Assembly: GCF_014897985.1 (NCBI RefSeq)
Contig: NZ_JABUZA010000001.1
Span: 1 to 64,000 of the forward strand
DNA from: Halomonas colorata
GTDB lineage: Bacteria; Pseudomonadota; Gammaproteobacteria; Pseudomonadales; Halomonadaceae
Direction: 5' to 3'
Length of the DNA stretch: 64,000 bases
Shown: positions 1 through 10,435 of the stretch, in pieces
How positions within the stretch are numbered: the stretch's first letter is position 1
How the letters are laid out: every line of letters begins with the position of its first letter
Notes under the pieces: model-generated
What the model was told of the DNA's origin: nothing
The model's database searches: none
Seen by the model: only the letters and a program-made list of their open reading frames with translations
Position numbers and translations under genes: made by a program

Positions 1-77
1 ATGTCGTTTTCCTCGCGGGCGAGGTGCTCCGCCAGGGTACCGCCGACCTGGCCGGCGCCGAGAATGATGATTTTCAT
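1..77 (-). CDS. trkA: TrkA potassium-uptake NAD-binding protein, 5' end only
   Basis: Only the first 25 codons lie in the window; the gene runs off the left edge. The N-terminus reads as a Rossmann fold: [20 protein letters not shown], with the dinucleotide-binding glycines GAGQVGG typical of the RCK/KTN regulatory subunit of the Trk K+ transporter. The gene lies just upstream of the rsmB-fmt-def cluster on the same strand arrangement known from Pseudomonas. The identification rests on the short N-terminus plus synteny. Confidence 0.75.
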   Translation of the reverse strand, partial: MKIIILGAGQVGGTLAEHLAREEND

Positions 78-129
78 TACTGAGCATCGGTTCCATTAAA
101 AGCGCCAGCGCAATGTCTAACGTGAAGTC

Positions 130-233
130 CTAATATAAAGTTCTGATATAAAGTTCTGATATAAAGTCCTGATATAAAGTGCTTATACACAGTTCTTATA
201 CACAATTCTTATATACAGTTCTTATATACAGTT
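130..233. repeat. Eight tandem 13-bp repeats, two with DnaA-box sequence
   Basis: Eight head-to-tail 13-mers start at 130, 143, 156, 169, 182, 195, 208 and 221. The early copies read ctgatataaagtt and the later ones drift to cttatacacagtt and cttatatacagtt. Copies 5 and 6 contain TTATACACA, which fits the DnaA-box consensus TTWTNCACA. The tract is very AT-rich and occupies the spacer between trkA and the dodecin gene. Function is inferred only: iteron-like binding sites or simple repeat expansion. Confidence 0.9.
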
Positions 234-302
234 CTAACGTAATGCGCTGCAACAAAGACGGCGGCCAGTGTAAACCAGCCGCCGTCGAAAAGCAGGTAGG
301 AT

Positions 303-509
303 TTATTCCAGCGTGAAGCCAACTTTGACAGTGACCTGCCAGTGAGCAACGCGACCATCTTCAATATGACCACGGGTATCGGTCACTTCCAACCAGCGCA
401 TGTGCTGAATGGATTCTGAGGCTTTAGCAAGTGCGTTCTGCACGGCGTCCTCGATACCTTTTTCGGAAGAGCCGGTGATTTCTACGTGCTTGTAGGTATG
501 TTGCGTCAT
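303..509 (-). CDS. Dodecin family flavin-binding protein
   Basis: 68-residue protein matching the dodecin family: [25 protein letters not shown] then [10 protein letters not shown] and a C-terminal [13 protein letters not shown] strand. Dodecins form hollow dodecamers that sequester flavins and act as flavin buffers in the cytoplasm. The conserved Trp of the flavin stack is W40 (RWLEV). The start at 509 is chosen over an upstream in-frame ATG at 530 because ggatggagataac places GGAG seven bases before it. The gene appears monocistronic. Confidence 0.85.
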   Translation of the reverse strand: MTQHTYKHVEITGSSEKGIEDAVQNALAKASESIQHMRWLEVTDTRGHIEDGRVAHWQVTVKVGFTLE

Positions 510-547
510 GTTATCTCCATCCTTAGTCATGAATTCACTACTTACGT

Positions 548-1897
548 TTAAGCAGTATGCTTCTCTAGTCTGGCATAAAAAAAGCCATCGTGACGTCCCT
601 GTTCGGGAAACAGCTGACGACCTTGGCCGCTCGGCACTCCCCAGGCAACGTCATTGGGCGTGGTCACCTTGGCATCCGGTGTCCGGGCTAAAAACGCATC
701 GATCTGCTTGGCGTTCTCTTCAGGCAGTACTGAACAGGTGGCGTAGAGCAGCGTGCCGCCTTCGCGTAGCAGAGGCCACAAGTTATCCAGTAGCTGCTGT
801 TGCAGCTTGGCTAACTGGCGGATGTCCTCTTTACGGCGCAGCGCCTTGATATCTGGATGGCGCCGGATAACCCCGGTACCGGAGCAAGGGGCATCCAGCA
901 GAATAGCTTCAAACGGCGTGCCGTTCCACCAGTCACGCTCGGCGGCATCGGCATGCTGCAATTCAGCGGATAAGCCTAACCGGTTGAGGGTGTCTTCAAC
1001 GCGCGATAGACGGTGGTTGTCGCTATCCAGAGCGGTCAGGGCAATATCGAACTGCTCAAGCAAGTGAGCGGTTTTACCGCCGGGCGCGCTACACGCATCC
1101 AGCACATGGGCGCCTGCTCGGGGAGCAAGCGCTGGGCCCAGCAGTGCGGCGCTAAGCTGAGCCGCCTCATCCTGCACGCTGACGTGGCCTTCGGCAAACC
1201 CAGGCAGGGCCGTCACGTCACACGGGGTATGCAGCGTAATGCCATCCGGCGAGTGGGTGCATAGCTCGCCGTTTAAGCCGGCCTCAACGAGCTTTTCCAG
1301 GTACGCTTCACGGTCGTTATAGCGCTGGTTAACCCGCAGAGTCATGGGGCCGGGCTCATTATTGGCCTCGACGATGGCACGCCACTGCTCGGGCCAGGCG
1401 TTGCGCAGCGTATCCAGCAACCAGCGAGGATGTGACAGCGCAACGCTTTCATCGCGGTCGACCGCTTCCTGGAGCGCATCGGATTCTCGCTGCAGGCGGC
1501 GCAGGCAGCCATTTAACACGCGGGTTGCCCACTCCTTGCCCAGCAAACGCGCGGCGCCCGCCGTTTCACCTACCGCCGCGTGGGCAGGAATGCGCATATA
1601 CAGCAGCTGATAAATACCCACCAACAGCAGGGCATGGATATCGCTGTCACGCTTTTTAAAAGGCTGTTTCAGCAACGTGGCGGCAAGAGCTTCCAGGCGT
1701 GGAAGACGGCGGCAGGTGCCAAAGCAGAGCTCTTTTAAAAGCCCTCGATCGCGGGCAACTACGCTGTGTTCATCCAGACTTGAAAGTGAGCCTTGCTGGC
1801 TAATCACCGGTGCCAGAGCGCGAGCGGCGGCGGCGCGAACGTCTTGGCCGCTATTGGCTGACGGGCGCCCGCGTTGCGCTGAACGTTGTTGGCTCAT
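548..1897 (-). CDS. rsmB: 16S rRNA (cytosine-967-C5)-methyltransferase RsmB
   Basis: 449-residue protein with an N-terminal NusB-like RNA-binding domain (about residues 15-150) and a C-terminal Rossmann methyltransferase. The SAM loop is [10 protein letters not shown]; the two conserved cysteines of m5C methyltransferases lie in [15 protein letters not shown] and [11 protein letters not shown], the latter being the expected nucleophile region. It methylates C967 of 16S rRNA using SAM. Its start overlaps the fmt stop by four bases, so fmt and rsmB are translationally coupled. Length is normal for the family. Confidence 0.95.
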   Translation of the reverse strand: MSQQRSAQRGRPSANSGQDVRAAAARALAPVISQQGSLSSLDEHSVVARDRGLLKELCFGTCRRLPRLEALAATLLKQPFKKRDSDIHALLLVGIYQLLYMRIPAHAAVGETAGAARLLGKEWATRVLNGCLRRLQRESDALQEAVDRDESVALSHPRWLLDTLRNAWPEQWRAIVEANNEPGPMTLRVNQRYNDREAYLEKLVEAGLNGELCTHSPDGITLHTPCDVTALPGFAEGHVSVQDEAAQLSAALLGPALAPRAGAHVLDACSAPGGKTAHLLEQFDIALTALDSDNHRLSRVEDTLNRLGLSAELQHADAAERDWWNGTPFEAILLDAPCSGTGVIRRHPDIKALRRKEDIRQLAKLQQQLLDNLWPLLREGGTLLYATCSVLPEENAKQIDAFLARTPDAKVTTPNDVAWGVPSGQGRQLFPEQGRHDGFFYARLEKHTA

Positions 1898-2877
1898 AAA
1901 GAGTCTCCTTGCTGGGGTTGCTGACCAAGGCGGGTGCCGGTGGTAAGGCGTGCGTGGCGGGCATTGAGTAAGTCGCGCACCGCCATGGCTTTGCCGCCCG
2001 GCAGTTGGGCGCTGCTGATGCAGAGGACCTCGCGGCCTTCAGCGCCGCAGGCGATGCGCAGATGATCTTCGCCATGCTCCAAAAGCATGCCGGGAAGCTG
2101 CGGGGCGTGCTCGCCGCTCTCAATGCTTGCCATCAGCAGGCGCAGGCGGTCATCGCCCAATTGGCACCAGGCAACCGGCCAGGGGTTGAAGGCGCGAATT
2201 TTACGCGCAAGCTCCTCAGCGGGCCGGGTAAAGTCCAGCTCGGCTTCGGCCTTGCTGAGTTTGGTGGCGTAGGTGACGCCTTCGGCAGGCTGAGGTGTGG
2301 CGCTCGCCTTGCCTTGGGCGATATCGTCCAACACGCTCATTAACGCACCGGCGCCTTGAATAGCCAGGCGGTCGTGAAGGTCACCGCCGGTGGTGCGCTC
2401 AGTAATCGGCGTGCGTACTTCGTGCAGCATCGCCCCAGTATCCAGCCCCGCATCCATTTGCATGATGGTTACGCCCGAGGCGGAGTCGCCCGCCTCAATT
2501 GCGCGCTGAATGGGTGCCGCGCCGCGCCAGCGGGGCAGTAGCGATGCATGCACGTTAATGCAGCCCAGGCGCGGCGTATCGAGCACTACTTGGGGGAGCA
2601 ATAATCCGTAAGCAACGACCACCATGATATCCGCGTTAAGTGCCGCCAATTCGGCCTGGGCGTCGGTATCTTTAAACGTCTGGGGCTGGTAAACCGGCAG
2701 ATCGTGTTCAAGGGCAAGCTTTTTCACAGGGCTGGGCGTGAGTTTGCGTCCGCGCCCCGCTGGGCGGTCAGGCTGGGTATACACCGCCACCACTTCATGG
2801 TTGCCATCCAGTAGAGCCGCAAGGCTTGAGGCTGCGAAATCAGGCGTGCCAGCAAAAACAACGCGCAACTGTGACAT
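1894..2877 (-). CDS. fmt: Methionyl-tRNA formyltransferase
   Basis: 327 residues. The formyltransferase fold starts [20 protein letters not shown]; the 10-formyl-THF site [18 protein letters not shown] contains the conserved catalytic region and is followed by [15 protein letters not shown]-terminal OB-like domain binds tRNA. It formylates initiator Met-tRNA. It lies downstream of def, which removes the formyl group from finished proteins, and upstream of rsmB with a four-base overlap. About 220 bases with an inverted repeat separate it from def. Confidence 0.96.
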   Translation of the reverse strand: MSQLRVVFAGTPDFAASSLAALLDGNHEVVAVYTQPDRPAGRGRKLTPSPVKKLALEHDLPVYQPQTFKDTDAQAELAALNADIMVVVAYGLLLPQVVLDTPRLGCINVHASLLPRWRGAAPIQRAIEAGDSASGVTIMQMDAGLDTGAMLHEVRTPITERTTGGDLHDRLAIQGAGALMSVLDDIAQGKASATPQPAEGVTYATKLSKAEAELDFTRPAEELARKIRAFNPWPVAWCQLGDDRLRLLMASIESGEHAPQLPGMLLEHGEDHLRIACGAEGREVLCISSAQLPGGKAMAVRDLLNARHARLTTGTRLGQQPQQGDSL

Positions 2878-2928
2878 GACAATAGCTACCTAATAACAGG
2901 GAAAAAGAGAAAGCCCAGACCAACAATA

Positions 2929-2985
2929 AAGGCCGAGAAGCGAAGGCATACAACAACTGTTGTGATCACCGGGCTTCTCGGCCTT
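2929..2985. repeat. 13-bp inverted repeat between def and fmt
   Basis: Arms aaggccgagaagc (2929-2941) and gcttctcggcctt (2973-2985) are perfect complements. The 31-base loop contains a second small inverted repeat, acaac-t-gttgt. No T-run follows on either strand, so it is not a standard intrinsic terminator. It could be a processing or attenuation structure in a def-fmt transcript. Confidence 0.8.
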
Positions 2986-3096
2986 AAGCGTTGTCATCAC
3001 GCTTGTCGCAAACGTTTCAGCAAAACTTTCTTGCGAAAACCGAAGTAAACTATGATAAAACGAGGCTATGCAAAACGTAGCTGTAATAAAACAGAG

Positions 3097-3612
3097 CTAG
3101 CCGTTGTCCTGCATCAGCTTATGGCGTTTCTGCATTTTTTTCATAATGCGATCACGTTTAAGCGGCGACAGGTAATCAACAAACAGTACGCCTTCCAGGT
3201 GGTCGTACTCGTGCTGAATACAGTGTGCCAGCAGGCCGTCAGCCTCAATTTCGTAAGCATCGCCGTTGCGGTCAAGGGCGTTGAGTTGGACCTTCAGGTA
3301 ACGCGGCACTTCGGCGTAGTGCTCAGGAATCGATAGGCAGCCTTCTGAAAGCGGTTCCTGCTCTTCGCCGATAGGCGTGTAGCGGGGGTTGATCAAGACA
3401 AGCGGCTGCGAATTGTCTTCGCTGACATCCATGACGACGACGCGCCGATGGACATCGATCTGGGTGGCCGCAAGACCAATGCCGCGAGCGTCGTACATGG
3501 TCTCTAACATATCGTCGACAAGTTGGCGGATCTCATCGTCAACGGTTTCCACCGGTACCGCCTTGGTGCGCAGGCGCTCATCGGGGAATTCGAGAATAGG
3601 AAGTTTGGCCAT
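3097..3612 (-). CDS. def: Peptide deformylase
   Basis: 171 residues with all three deformylase motifs: GIGLAATQ (44-51), EGCLS around Cys92 and HEYDH (134-138). Cys92, His134 and His138 are the metal ligands and Glu135 the catalytic acid. It removes the N-formyl group from nascent proteins. Transcribed toward fmt and divergent from the gene at 3777. Length and motifs are those of a type 1 deformylase. Confidence 0.97.
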   Translation of the reverse strand: MAKLPILEFPDERLRTKAVPVETVDDEIRQLVDDMLETMYDARGIGLAATQIDVHRRVVVMDVSEDNSQPLVLINPRYTPIGEEQEPLSEGCLSIPEHYAEVPRYLKVQLNALDRNGDAYEIEADGLLAHCIQHEYDHLEGVLFVDYLSPLKRDRIMKKMQKRHKLMQDNG

Positions 3613-3776
3613 GAGTTTACAATCACCGTTATGCTGAATCTTTGATAATCAGGCCGGGTCGTTGCGGCCTCACACTGTTCTAATAACTATTATATCACGC
3701 TGACAGCACTCCTGGGCATGGGCGCAGGGCCAGCAGCGCGGTGAAAGTCGATCGCAACATCCTCAAGGAGCGTGGG

Positions 3777-4670
3777 ATGACGATACTAGCCTTTAGCGAT
3801 GTCACGGCCATGCAGCGCGCCCCACGCGTACTGCGTAAACGGTCACTCTACTTAGCATTGGGCCTGAAAAGCGCCGCGCTAATCAGCCTATCGCTGTGGG
3901 TAAGCATGTCCGCGGCAGGTAGTGATCAGAATGATGCGCGGCTTAACGAATTAAACCCGCTATCGCCTGAAAGCCTGGATGCCTTCTGGCGTGAATACCG
4001 CGTAGTGGAGCCGGGCGAAGCTGTGCAAGCGCCAGCTTACGTCATTGGCGGCGAGAATCAGCGCCTGCTCCATGCGCCGGGCGATACGATTTTTGCGCGA
4101 GGCAACGTACAGGAGAATGTACAAAAGAATGCACAGGATATTGCGCAGAAGAGTGCCACGCTAGGTATTTACCGCCCGACGCAAACCTATACCGCTGACG
4201 ACGGCACGCCGCTGGGCCAAGCGCTCACTAACATTGGCGAGGCGCGCCACTTGCGCACCGCTGGCGATATGCTGGCACTGGAAATACTCCGCGCCCATCA
4301 GGAGGTGCGGCGTAATGATCTTATCCTTGTTCGGGAACAGCACCCGCCGCCCTCTGCGCTACAGCCGCAACTGCCTCCCCGCAACGTGAGTGGACGTATT
4401 CTTGATGTGCCAGACGGGCTGCGTTTTATAGGCCGCCTGCAGATCGTGAGCATCGATCTGGGTACTCAGGATGGCTTGCAAGCCGGGCATGTCCTTCAGG
4501 TTAACCAGCCAGGCGAAACGTTTGATGACCCGCCAGTGACCCAGCTGCCGCCGACGCCCTCGGGCAAATTAATGGTCATTAAGCCTTATCAGCAGGTGAG
4601 CTTCGCGCTGGTGATGCAGACATCCAACGTGCTGGAAGTCGGGGATCAGGTAGTGTTCCCGAATCAATAG
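3777..4670 (+). CDS. Membrane-anchored protein of the PA0020 / LysM-associated type
   Basis: 297 residues. A short cytoplasmic N-terminus with Arg/Lys is followed by one hydrophobic segment (about residues 25-45, SAALISLSLWVSMSAAG), so the rest is probably periplasmic. It occupies the def-dprA position where Pseudomonas and relatives carry a LysM-domain protein. No clear LysM repeat is visible here, though GENQRLLHAPGDTIFARG is LysM-like. The C-terminal part (PSGKLMVIKPYQQVSFALV) resembles the conserved end of that family. ATG 3777 is chosen over a GTG at 3741 because aaggag lies six bases upstream. Exact role unknown. Confidence 0.7.
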   Translation: MTILAFSDVTAMQRAPRVLRKRSLYLALGLKSAALISLSLWVSMSAAGSDQNDARLNELNPLSPESLDAFWREYRVVEPGEAVQAPAYVIGGENQRLLHAPGDTIFARGNVQENVQKNAQDIAQKSATLGIYRPTQTYTADDGTPLGQALTNIGEARHLRTAGDMLALEILRAHQEVRRNDLILVREQHPPPSALQPQLPPRNVSGRILDVPDGLRFIGRLQIVSIDLGTQDGLQAGHVLQVNQPGETFDDPPVTQLPPTPSGKLMVIKPYQQVSFALVMQTSNVLEVGDQVVFPNQ

Positions 4671-4708
4671 GATACTTTTAAATCGGACATGCACTTTAAG
4701 GAGAGCCA

Positions 4709-5890
4709 ATGGATGCCAGCGAGTGGTTAGTCGTTAACGCCTTGCCGGGAATGGGCGCCTTGCGGATTAGCCAACTGGTGGCCCGCAAGCCACGCTGGCC
4801 GGAAGGCTGGCTTGCCGCGCTGCCCAGTAATGCCGCCAGCGCGTTAAGGCTATGGCTTGAACATCCAGAGCGCAGCCCGCTTCAGCAGTGTGTAGACGAT
4901 GCCTTGGCATGGCAGCAGGGTGGACATCATCGGCATATTTTGCATCGTCATCATCCTGCCTGGCCTGAGCTGTTAAACGAGTTGCCGGACCCACCCGCCA
5001 TCTTATGGGCGCAGGGGGATCTTGCGGCGCTTAACGGGCCGACGCTTGCCATGGTGGGGACGCGCAAACCTACTTCCGAAGGCAGCGCCAATGCGCAGGG
5101 GTTTGCACGGGAGCTGGCTTGTCGGGGGTGGTGCATCGTTAGTGGTATGGCATTGGGGATCGACGGCATTGCCCAGCGCGCGGCGCTCAATGCCGGAGGT
5201 AGCAGTATCGCAGTACTGGGCTGTGGCGTGGACGTTATTTATCCTGCCAGACACCGCGACCTTCACGAGCAGCTAAGTAACGCCCCCGGAGGGCTGCTGT
5301 TATCGGAACACCCGCCGGGCACAACGGCGCGCCCAGCGTTCTTCCCGCGCCGCAACCGGATTGTGACCGGGCTTTCCCTGGGCACGTTAGTAGTGGAGGC
5401 CACGGAGAAAAGCGGCTCGTTGGTTAGTGCGCGCCTGGCACTGGAGCAGGGCAAAGAGCTATTTGCGGTGCCGGGTTCGCTGCATAACGTACAGGCACAA
5501 GGCTGCCTGCATCTCTTACGTAACGGGGCAACGCTGGTGCGCCACGTTGACGATATTGTTGAGGAATTGCAGCAGTGGGCAGGCCACTTTCTACCCCAAG
5601 CAAGTCATGGCCAGGCAGACTATGATCAGACAGGCCATCAACAAGCAGGGCGTGATCAGCTAGCGGCTGCATCTTCATCTTCACTACCATCTTCACTACC
5701 CCCGCGCGAAAGCGAGCCGCTGCCGGATACGCTGCTTAACGCTTTATCCGCAACACCCGTGCCCCTTGATGTGCTGGTACACAATACCGGCGAAACCGTC
5801 AGCGGTTGTCAGCAGCGGCTACTGATGCTGGAACTTGATGGATGGGTGGCCCAGCAGGCGGGTGGCTGGGTGCGTTTGCCCAGGCCATGA
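4709..5890 (+). CDS. dprA: DNA-processing protein DprA (Smf)
   Basis: 393 residues. The central Rossmann fold carries MVGTRKPTSEGS, SGMALGIDGIAQRAAL, GCGVDVIYP and the FPRRNRIVTGLS motif of DprA. A C-terminal winged helix (about 345-393) ends the protein. The connecting linker is low-complexity, rich in Asp, Gln and Ser. DprA loads RecA on incoming single-stranded DNA in natural transformation. An aaggaga ribosome site lies just upstream of the ATG. It follows the 3777 gene closely and precedes tsaC. Confidence 0.95.
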   Translation: MDASEWLVVNALPGMGALRISQLVARKPRWPEGWLAALPSNAASALRLWLEHPERSPLQQCVDDALAWQQGGHHRHILHRHHPAWPELLNELPDPPAILWAQGDLAALNGPTLAMVGTRKPTSEGSANAQGFARELACRGWCIVSGMALGIDGIAQRAALNAGGSSIAVLGCGVDVIYPARHRDLHEQLSNAPGGLLLSEHPPGTTARPAFFPRRNRIVTGLSLGTLVVEATEKSGSLVSARLALEQGKELFAVPGSLHNVQAQGCLHLLRNGATLVRHVDDIVEELQQWAGHFLPQASHGQADYDQTGHQQAGRDQLAAASSSSLPSSLPPRESEPLPDTLLNALSATPVPLDVLVHNTGETVSGCQQRLLMLELDGWVAQQAGGWVRLPRP

Positions 5891-5945
5891 TAAAATATGC
5901 GTATTCTCATTATCGCCCGTCGCCTCTAGTAGAGCAGGAGTTGCC

Positions 5946-6503
5946 ATGAAACCGGCCACCAACCTCGAAACTGCCGTTAATGCGTTACATGCAGGTGGCG
6001 TGATTGCCTGCCCCACCGAAGCGGTGTGGGGGCTTAGCTGCGACCCGGATAACGGCGAAGCACTGACGCACCTGATGCGCATGAAGGCACGTGACCCCGC
6101 CAAGGGCGTTATTTTGGTCGCTGCCAGCATCAAGCAGTTCCAACCCTGGCTAAGCCAACTGCCGCTCGCACTACACGCACCGCTGGCTGCCAGCTGGCCC
6201 GGCCCCAATACCTGGTTAGTGCCGGATAATGGCCGCAGCCATCCCTTGGTGCGCGGTGCTCACCAGCGCGTAGCCTTGCGGGTGACCGATCACCCGTTGA
6301 TGAAAGCATTATGCGAAGCGTTTGGCGGGCCGCTGGTGTCTACCTCGGCCAATCGCGCCGGAGAGCCGCCGGCCATGAGCAGTGACGAAATTGTCAGCAT
6401 TTTTGGTCAGGAGATCGCCGCAATGGTTGCTGGTGAGCTTGGCGGTAACTCGCGGCCCAGCACTATCCGCGACCTTGCCACGGGTCAGGTGATGCGCGCC
6501 TAG
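5946..6503 (+). CDS. tsaC: L-threonylcarbamoyladenylate synthase TsaC (YrdC/Sua5)
   Basis: 185 residues. The YrdC fold begins with GGVIACPTEAVWGLSCDP, followed by the substrate-binding KxR-like segment LMRMKARDPAKG and the late STSANRAGEP motif. It makes threonylcarbamoyl-AMP for the t6A37 modification of ANN-decoding tRNAs. ATG 5946 is preferred because agcaggagttgcc precedes it; the open frame extends upstream to 5835 but that part overlaps dprA. The next gene begins two bases after its stop. Confidence 0.94.
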   Translation: MKPATNLETAVNALHAGGVIACPTEAVWGLSCDPDNGEALTHLMRMKARDPAKGVILVAASIKQFQPWLSQLPLALHAPLAASWPGPNTWLVPDNGRSHPLVRGAHQRVALRVTDHPLMKALCEAFGGPLVSTSANRAGEPPAMSSDEIVSIFGQEIAAMVAGELGGNSRPSTIRDLATGQVMRA

Positions 6504-6505
6504 CC

Positions 6506-7348
6506 GTGGCCACTTTTCTGTATGACGCCATGGCGGCGCGCCTGGGTGAGGCACGCGCTGCGCAAAATCCCGGCCCCTTTCCTCTGGATGGCCTGGTGCG
6601 CAATATTCATGGCGACTTTACGCCCATGATGTGCGGCGGCATCAGCGCGCTGCTCTTGCAGATGCTGCATCCGCTGGCGCTGGCTGGCGTATGGGATCAC
6701 TCAAGCTTTCGTCATGATATGGTCGGGCGGCTAAGACGCACCAGCGACTTTATCGCCACCACCAGCTTCGGTACTTTCGAGCAGGCCGAAGAGGCGATTG
6801 CCCGGGTGCGCCGGGTGCATGCCAAGGTACGCGGCCACGCCGCCGATGGCCGTCCTTATTCTGCCGACGATCCGGATCTTCTTACCTGGGTGCATGTCGC
6901 TGAGATGAGCCGCTTCATGGCTGCGCATCTGCGTTATCGTAATCCTCAGCTTGAGCGCGAAAGCCAGGATCGTTACTTTTTCGAGACCGCCTGTATTGCC
7001 GAGGCGTTGGGCGCAAGCAACGTACCCGATAGTCGCGCTGCGATTGATGCATACCTGGACGCTAAACGGCGTGAACTCATTTGTGACGAGCGCACCCGGG
7101 AAGTCGTGCAGGTATTGCTAGATGCCCCGCCGCGCCATGTGATCTTTGGCCCGGCCGGTGCGCTTTTCATGCGTGCAGGAATCGATCTACTTCCCGAATG
7201 GGCCGCAAATCAGCTTGAACTGAACATGCCACGGATTCAGCGCCGCCTGGTACGGGCCGGGATCAAAAGCGCCATGCCTATGATCAGCCGTGCGGTGCGA
7301 AGCGGTGCCTATCGCCGAGCGCTCACGCGTTTCCAATCACGATCGTAA
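6506..7348 (+). CDS. Oxygenase MpaB / DUF2236 family protein
   Basis: 280 residues, GTG start two bases after the tsaC stop. It fits the DUF2236 (MpaB/latex-clearing oxygenase related) family: an early GDFTPMMCGGISALLLQMLHP segment, then VWDHSSFRHDMVGRLRRT, TTSFGTFEQAE and a VHVAEMSRFMAAHLRY helix with the conserved His used for haem binding in characterised members. Substrate unknown. Tight coupling to tsaC suggests co-expression, not a shared pathway. Confidence 0.8.
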   Translation: MATFLYDAMAARLGEARAAQNPGPFPLDGLVRNIHGDFTPMMCGGISALLLQMLHPLALAGVWDHSSFRHDMVGRLRRTSDFIATTSFGTFEQAEEAIARVRRVHAKVRGHAADGRPYSADDPDLLTWVHVAEMSRFMAAHLRYRNPQLERESQDRYFFETACIAEALGASNVPDSRAAIDAYLDAKRRELICDERTREVVQVLLDAPPRHVIFGPAGALFMRAGIDLLPEWAANQLELNMPRIQRRLVRAGIKSAMPMISRAVRSGAYRRALTRFQSRS

Positions 7349-7416
7349 CGCTTTAGAACTCGTCTATTTTTGCCGATTCGCCCTTCACCCCTTACCATTA
7401 CTATTAACCCTTTTGA

Positions 7417-8352
<936 letters not shown>

Positions 8353-8445
8353 TAAATAAGCAATCCAACGAACGCTTACTGACAATGCACACATAACTAC
8401 GTAAGGGGATCTTTGGAATATGAAAGAATGCATAGGAGCGAGCCA

Positions 8446-9267
8446 ATGAGTGACCGTTACTGCGTGTTTGGTAATCCCATAGAGCACTCAAAATCGCCAC
8501 TGATTCACACCGAGTTTGCCCAGCAAACCAAGCAGGACATTGAATATACGAAGGAACGGGCGCCTCTGGATGGCTTTGCCGAAACTTGGCGATCGTTTGT
8601 TGAGAAAGGCGGGCGTGGTGCCAACGTAACCGTGCCTTTTAAAGGCGACGCCTTTGCGCTATGCGACACTTTAAGTAAACGTGCCCAGCGAGCCAAAGCG
8701 GTTAATACACTAACGGTAGGTGGCAATGGGCTGACGTATGGTGATAACACGGATGGCGTGGGCTTGATACGTGATCTGAACTATCACCGGGTGCCCCTCA
8801 CCGATAAACGTGTGCTGGTGATTGGTGCGGGTGGCGCCGTGCGGGGCGCTCTGGAGCCACTGCTTGCCGAGCAGCCCGGCGAGGTCGTCCTGGTTAACCG
8901 TACCGCTGAAAAAGCCCAGCAGCTGGCAGATGATTTTGCTGACCTTGGCGAGCTGCACAGTGGAGGGTTCAAGGAGATTAAAGGCCCGTTTGATGTCGTG
9001 ATCAATGGCAGTAGCGCAAGCTTAAACGGTGAGTTGCCACCGCTGCCGGGTAACTTATTTACAGAAGGTGCCTGGGCCTACGACATGATGTATGGCGCAG
9101 TACAAACGGTGTTCTTGAAATGGGCGGGTACTCATGGTGCTAAGCGATTGGATGGCCTGGGAATGCTGGTTGAACAGGCGGCAGAAGCGTTCTTTTTATG
9201 GCGCAATGTACGCCCTGATACGACCCAGGTACGCCAGATGATACGCCAGATGCTGAACGCCGCCTAA
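8446..9267 (+). CDS. aroE: Shikimate dehydrogenase (NADP+)
   Basis: 273 residues. The shikimate site is GNPIEHSKSPLIHTEFA plus GANVTVPFKGDAF with the catalytic Lys; NTDGVGLIRDL carries the partner Asp; the NADP fold is VIGAGGAVRGALEPLL. It reduces 3-dehydroshikimate in aromatic amino-acid synthesis. ATG 8446 is chosen because cataggagcgagcca provides AGGAG; an in-frame ATG at 8421 has no such site. Followed by a hairpin at 9282-9313. Confidence 0.97.
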   Translation: MSDRYCVFGNPIEHSKSPLIHTEFAQQTKQDIEYTKERAPLDGFAETWRSFVEKGGRGANVTVPFKGDAFALCDTLSKRAQRAKAVNTLTVGGNGLTYGDNTDGVGLIRDLNYHRVPLTDKRVLVIGAGGAVRGALEPLLAEQPGEVVLVNRTAEKAQQLADDFADLGELHSGGFKEIKGPFDVVINGSSASLNGELPPLPGNLFTEGAWAYDMMYGAVQTVFLKWAGTHGAKRLDGLGMLVEQAAEAFFLWRNVRPDTTQVRQMIRQMLNAA

Positions 9268-9281
9268 CGTCTAAATCATTA

Positions 9282-9313
9282 CGCCAAGATGAGGGCGGTG
9301 TCTCATCTTGGCG
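9282..9313. terminator. Hairpin between convergent aroE and M48 peptidase genes
   Basis: Arms cgccaagatgag (9282-9293) and ctcatcttggcg (9302-9313) form a perfect 12-bp stem with an 8-base loop between two convergent genes. No long T-run follows on either strand, so termination is inferred from position and stem strength. Confidence 0.55.
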
Positions 9314-9337
9314 AATACATCCGTACGCCCTAACTGC

Positions 9338-10141
9338 TCAAGGGCGCTTGCAGCTAGGCGTCTGCCCATTGCTGCGTGCCTGTTCATAGGTCGCAAGCGC
9401 TCTATCCATATTGGCCTGCAGGCCTTCAATACGCTGGCCTTGATTGGGGTGGGTTGACATCCACGCTGGGGGAGCGCTGCCGCCTGAGGCTGCCTGCATA
9501 TTTTCCCAAAGCGTTACACTTTGACGTGGATCAAAACCTGCTTGGGCCATCAGATCCAGGCCAATAACGTCCGCTTCGCTTTCGTGGCGGCGTGAGAAGG
9601 GTAGCGCAATGCCGTACTGCGCGCCCATACCCAGTACGCCCATCAACTGTTGTCCACCGGGGCTCTGCATACCCGAGGCGCTGGAAATCACCGACAGCCC
9701 CAGCGAAGTAGCGCTTTGGGTCGAGGCGCGCTCATTGGCGTGGCGGGCGAGTACGTGGCCAATCTCATGGCCGACGACGGCTGCCAGCTGGTCTTGAGTG
9801 GTAGCAACATTCAACATGCCGGTGTTTACGCCCATGTAGCCGCCAGGGAGAGCGAAGGCGTTAGGCTGCTCGGCCTTGAACACACGCACCTGCCAATCCA
9901 GGCTGCGCTGATCGCCAGGTAGCACGTCAACAATCGCATCGGTGATGCATTGCACATAGCGCAGGCTGGCCTGGTCAGCGGTGGGAATATCCTTCTGGTA
10001 CTGAGCAAATGCCTGCTGGCCCATCTCGTTAAGCTGGTCGTCGGAAAGCAGCAATAATTGCGAGCGCCCGGTGGGTGAGGTAGAACAAGCCGCGAGCGAA
10101 GCGCATAGCGCGGTAACAGCCAATGGACGAAGCCAACGCAT
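9338..10141 (-). CDS. M48 family lipoprotein metallopeptidase (LoiP/YcaL-like)
   Basis: 267 residues. A signal peptide ends in the lipobox SLAAC, so the protein is an envelope lipoprotein. The zinc site is VVGHEIGHVLARHANE (HExxH) with the third ligand in the downstream ESEADVIGLDLM segment. The C-terminal TPR-like helical part ends THPNQGQRIEGLQ. Members degrade or chaperone misassembled outer-membrane proteins. Start 10141 is chosen (aaggaaactatctt upstream, and only from here does a signal peptide appear); the open frame extends to 10204. Confidence 0.88.
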   Translation of the reverse strand: MRWLRPLAVTALCASLAACSTSPTGRSQLLLLSDDQLNEMGQQAFAQYQKDIPTADQASLRYVQCITDAIVDVLPGDQRSLDWQVRVFKAEQPNAFALPGGYMGVNTGMLNVATTQDQLAAVVGHEIGHVLARHANERASTQSATSLGLSVISSASGMQSPGGQQLMGVLGMGAQYGIALPFSRRHESEADVIGLDLMAQAGFDPRQSVTLWENMQAASGGSAPPAWMSTHPNQGQRIEGLQANMDRALATYEQARSNGQTPSCKRP

Positions 10142-10390
10142 AAGATAGTTTCCTTCTGGACGAATAGGTTCTCTACTCACAAGATAACCATTGAGAGCGG
10201 TCAAGCAATACCGCCATCATAACTGACTTTACTTGAGGATAGGTATGGGAGGATAGCTCTGTGAGGGTCGGTCTGTGAGGATAGGTATGGACGCGGAATT
10301 GAGCCAACCTTTAACCAAGCTACTTGATCATGTCGGTCAATGATTGCCACCGGAAGAACCATTGAAATATCCATGGGTGGCTATGCGGCA

Positions 10391-10419
10391 GTTTGCGGCC
10401 CACTGGGTAGGCCGCAAAC
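10391..10419. terminator. Hairpin downstream of the 10436 lipoprotein gene
   Basis: Arms gtttgcggcc (10391-10400) and ggccgcaaac (10410-10419) are perfectly complementary with a 9-base loop, 17 bases past the stop of the minus-strand gene. No T-run follows, so its terminator role is uncertain. The rest of 10142-10390 has only a repeated gaggataggtatgg motif and no gene I can support. Confidence 0.5.
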
Positions 10420-10435
10420 GTCTGGAGGAAAAACG

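Noticed and set aside
508-2541. Long open frames on the plus strand opposite rsmB and fmt
   Set aside because: They are antisense shadows of high-GC genes, with no ribosome sites or recognisable domains.
2929-2985. Intrinsic terminator of def
   Set aside because: The stem is perfect, but the loop is long and no T-run follows on either strand.
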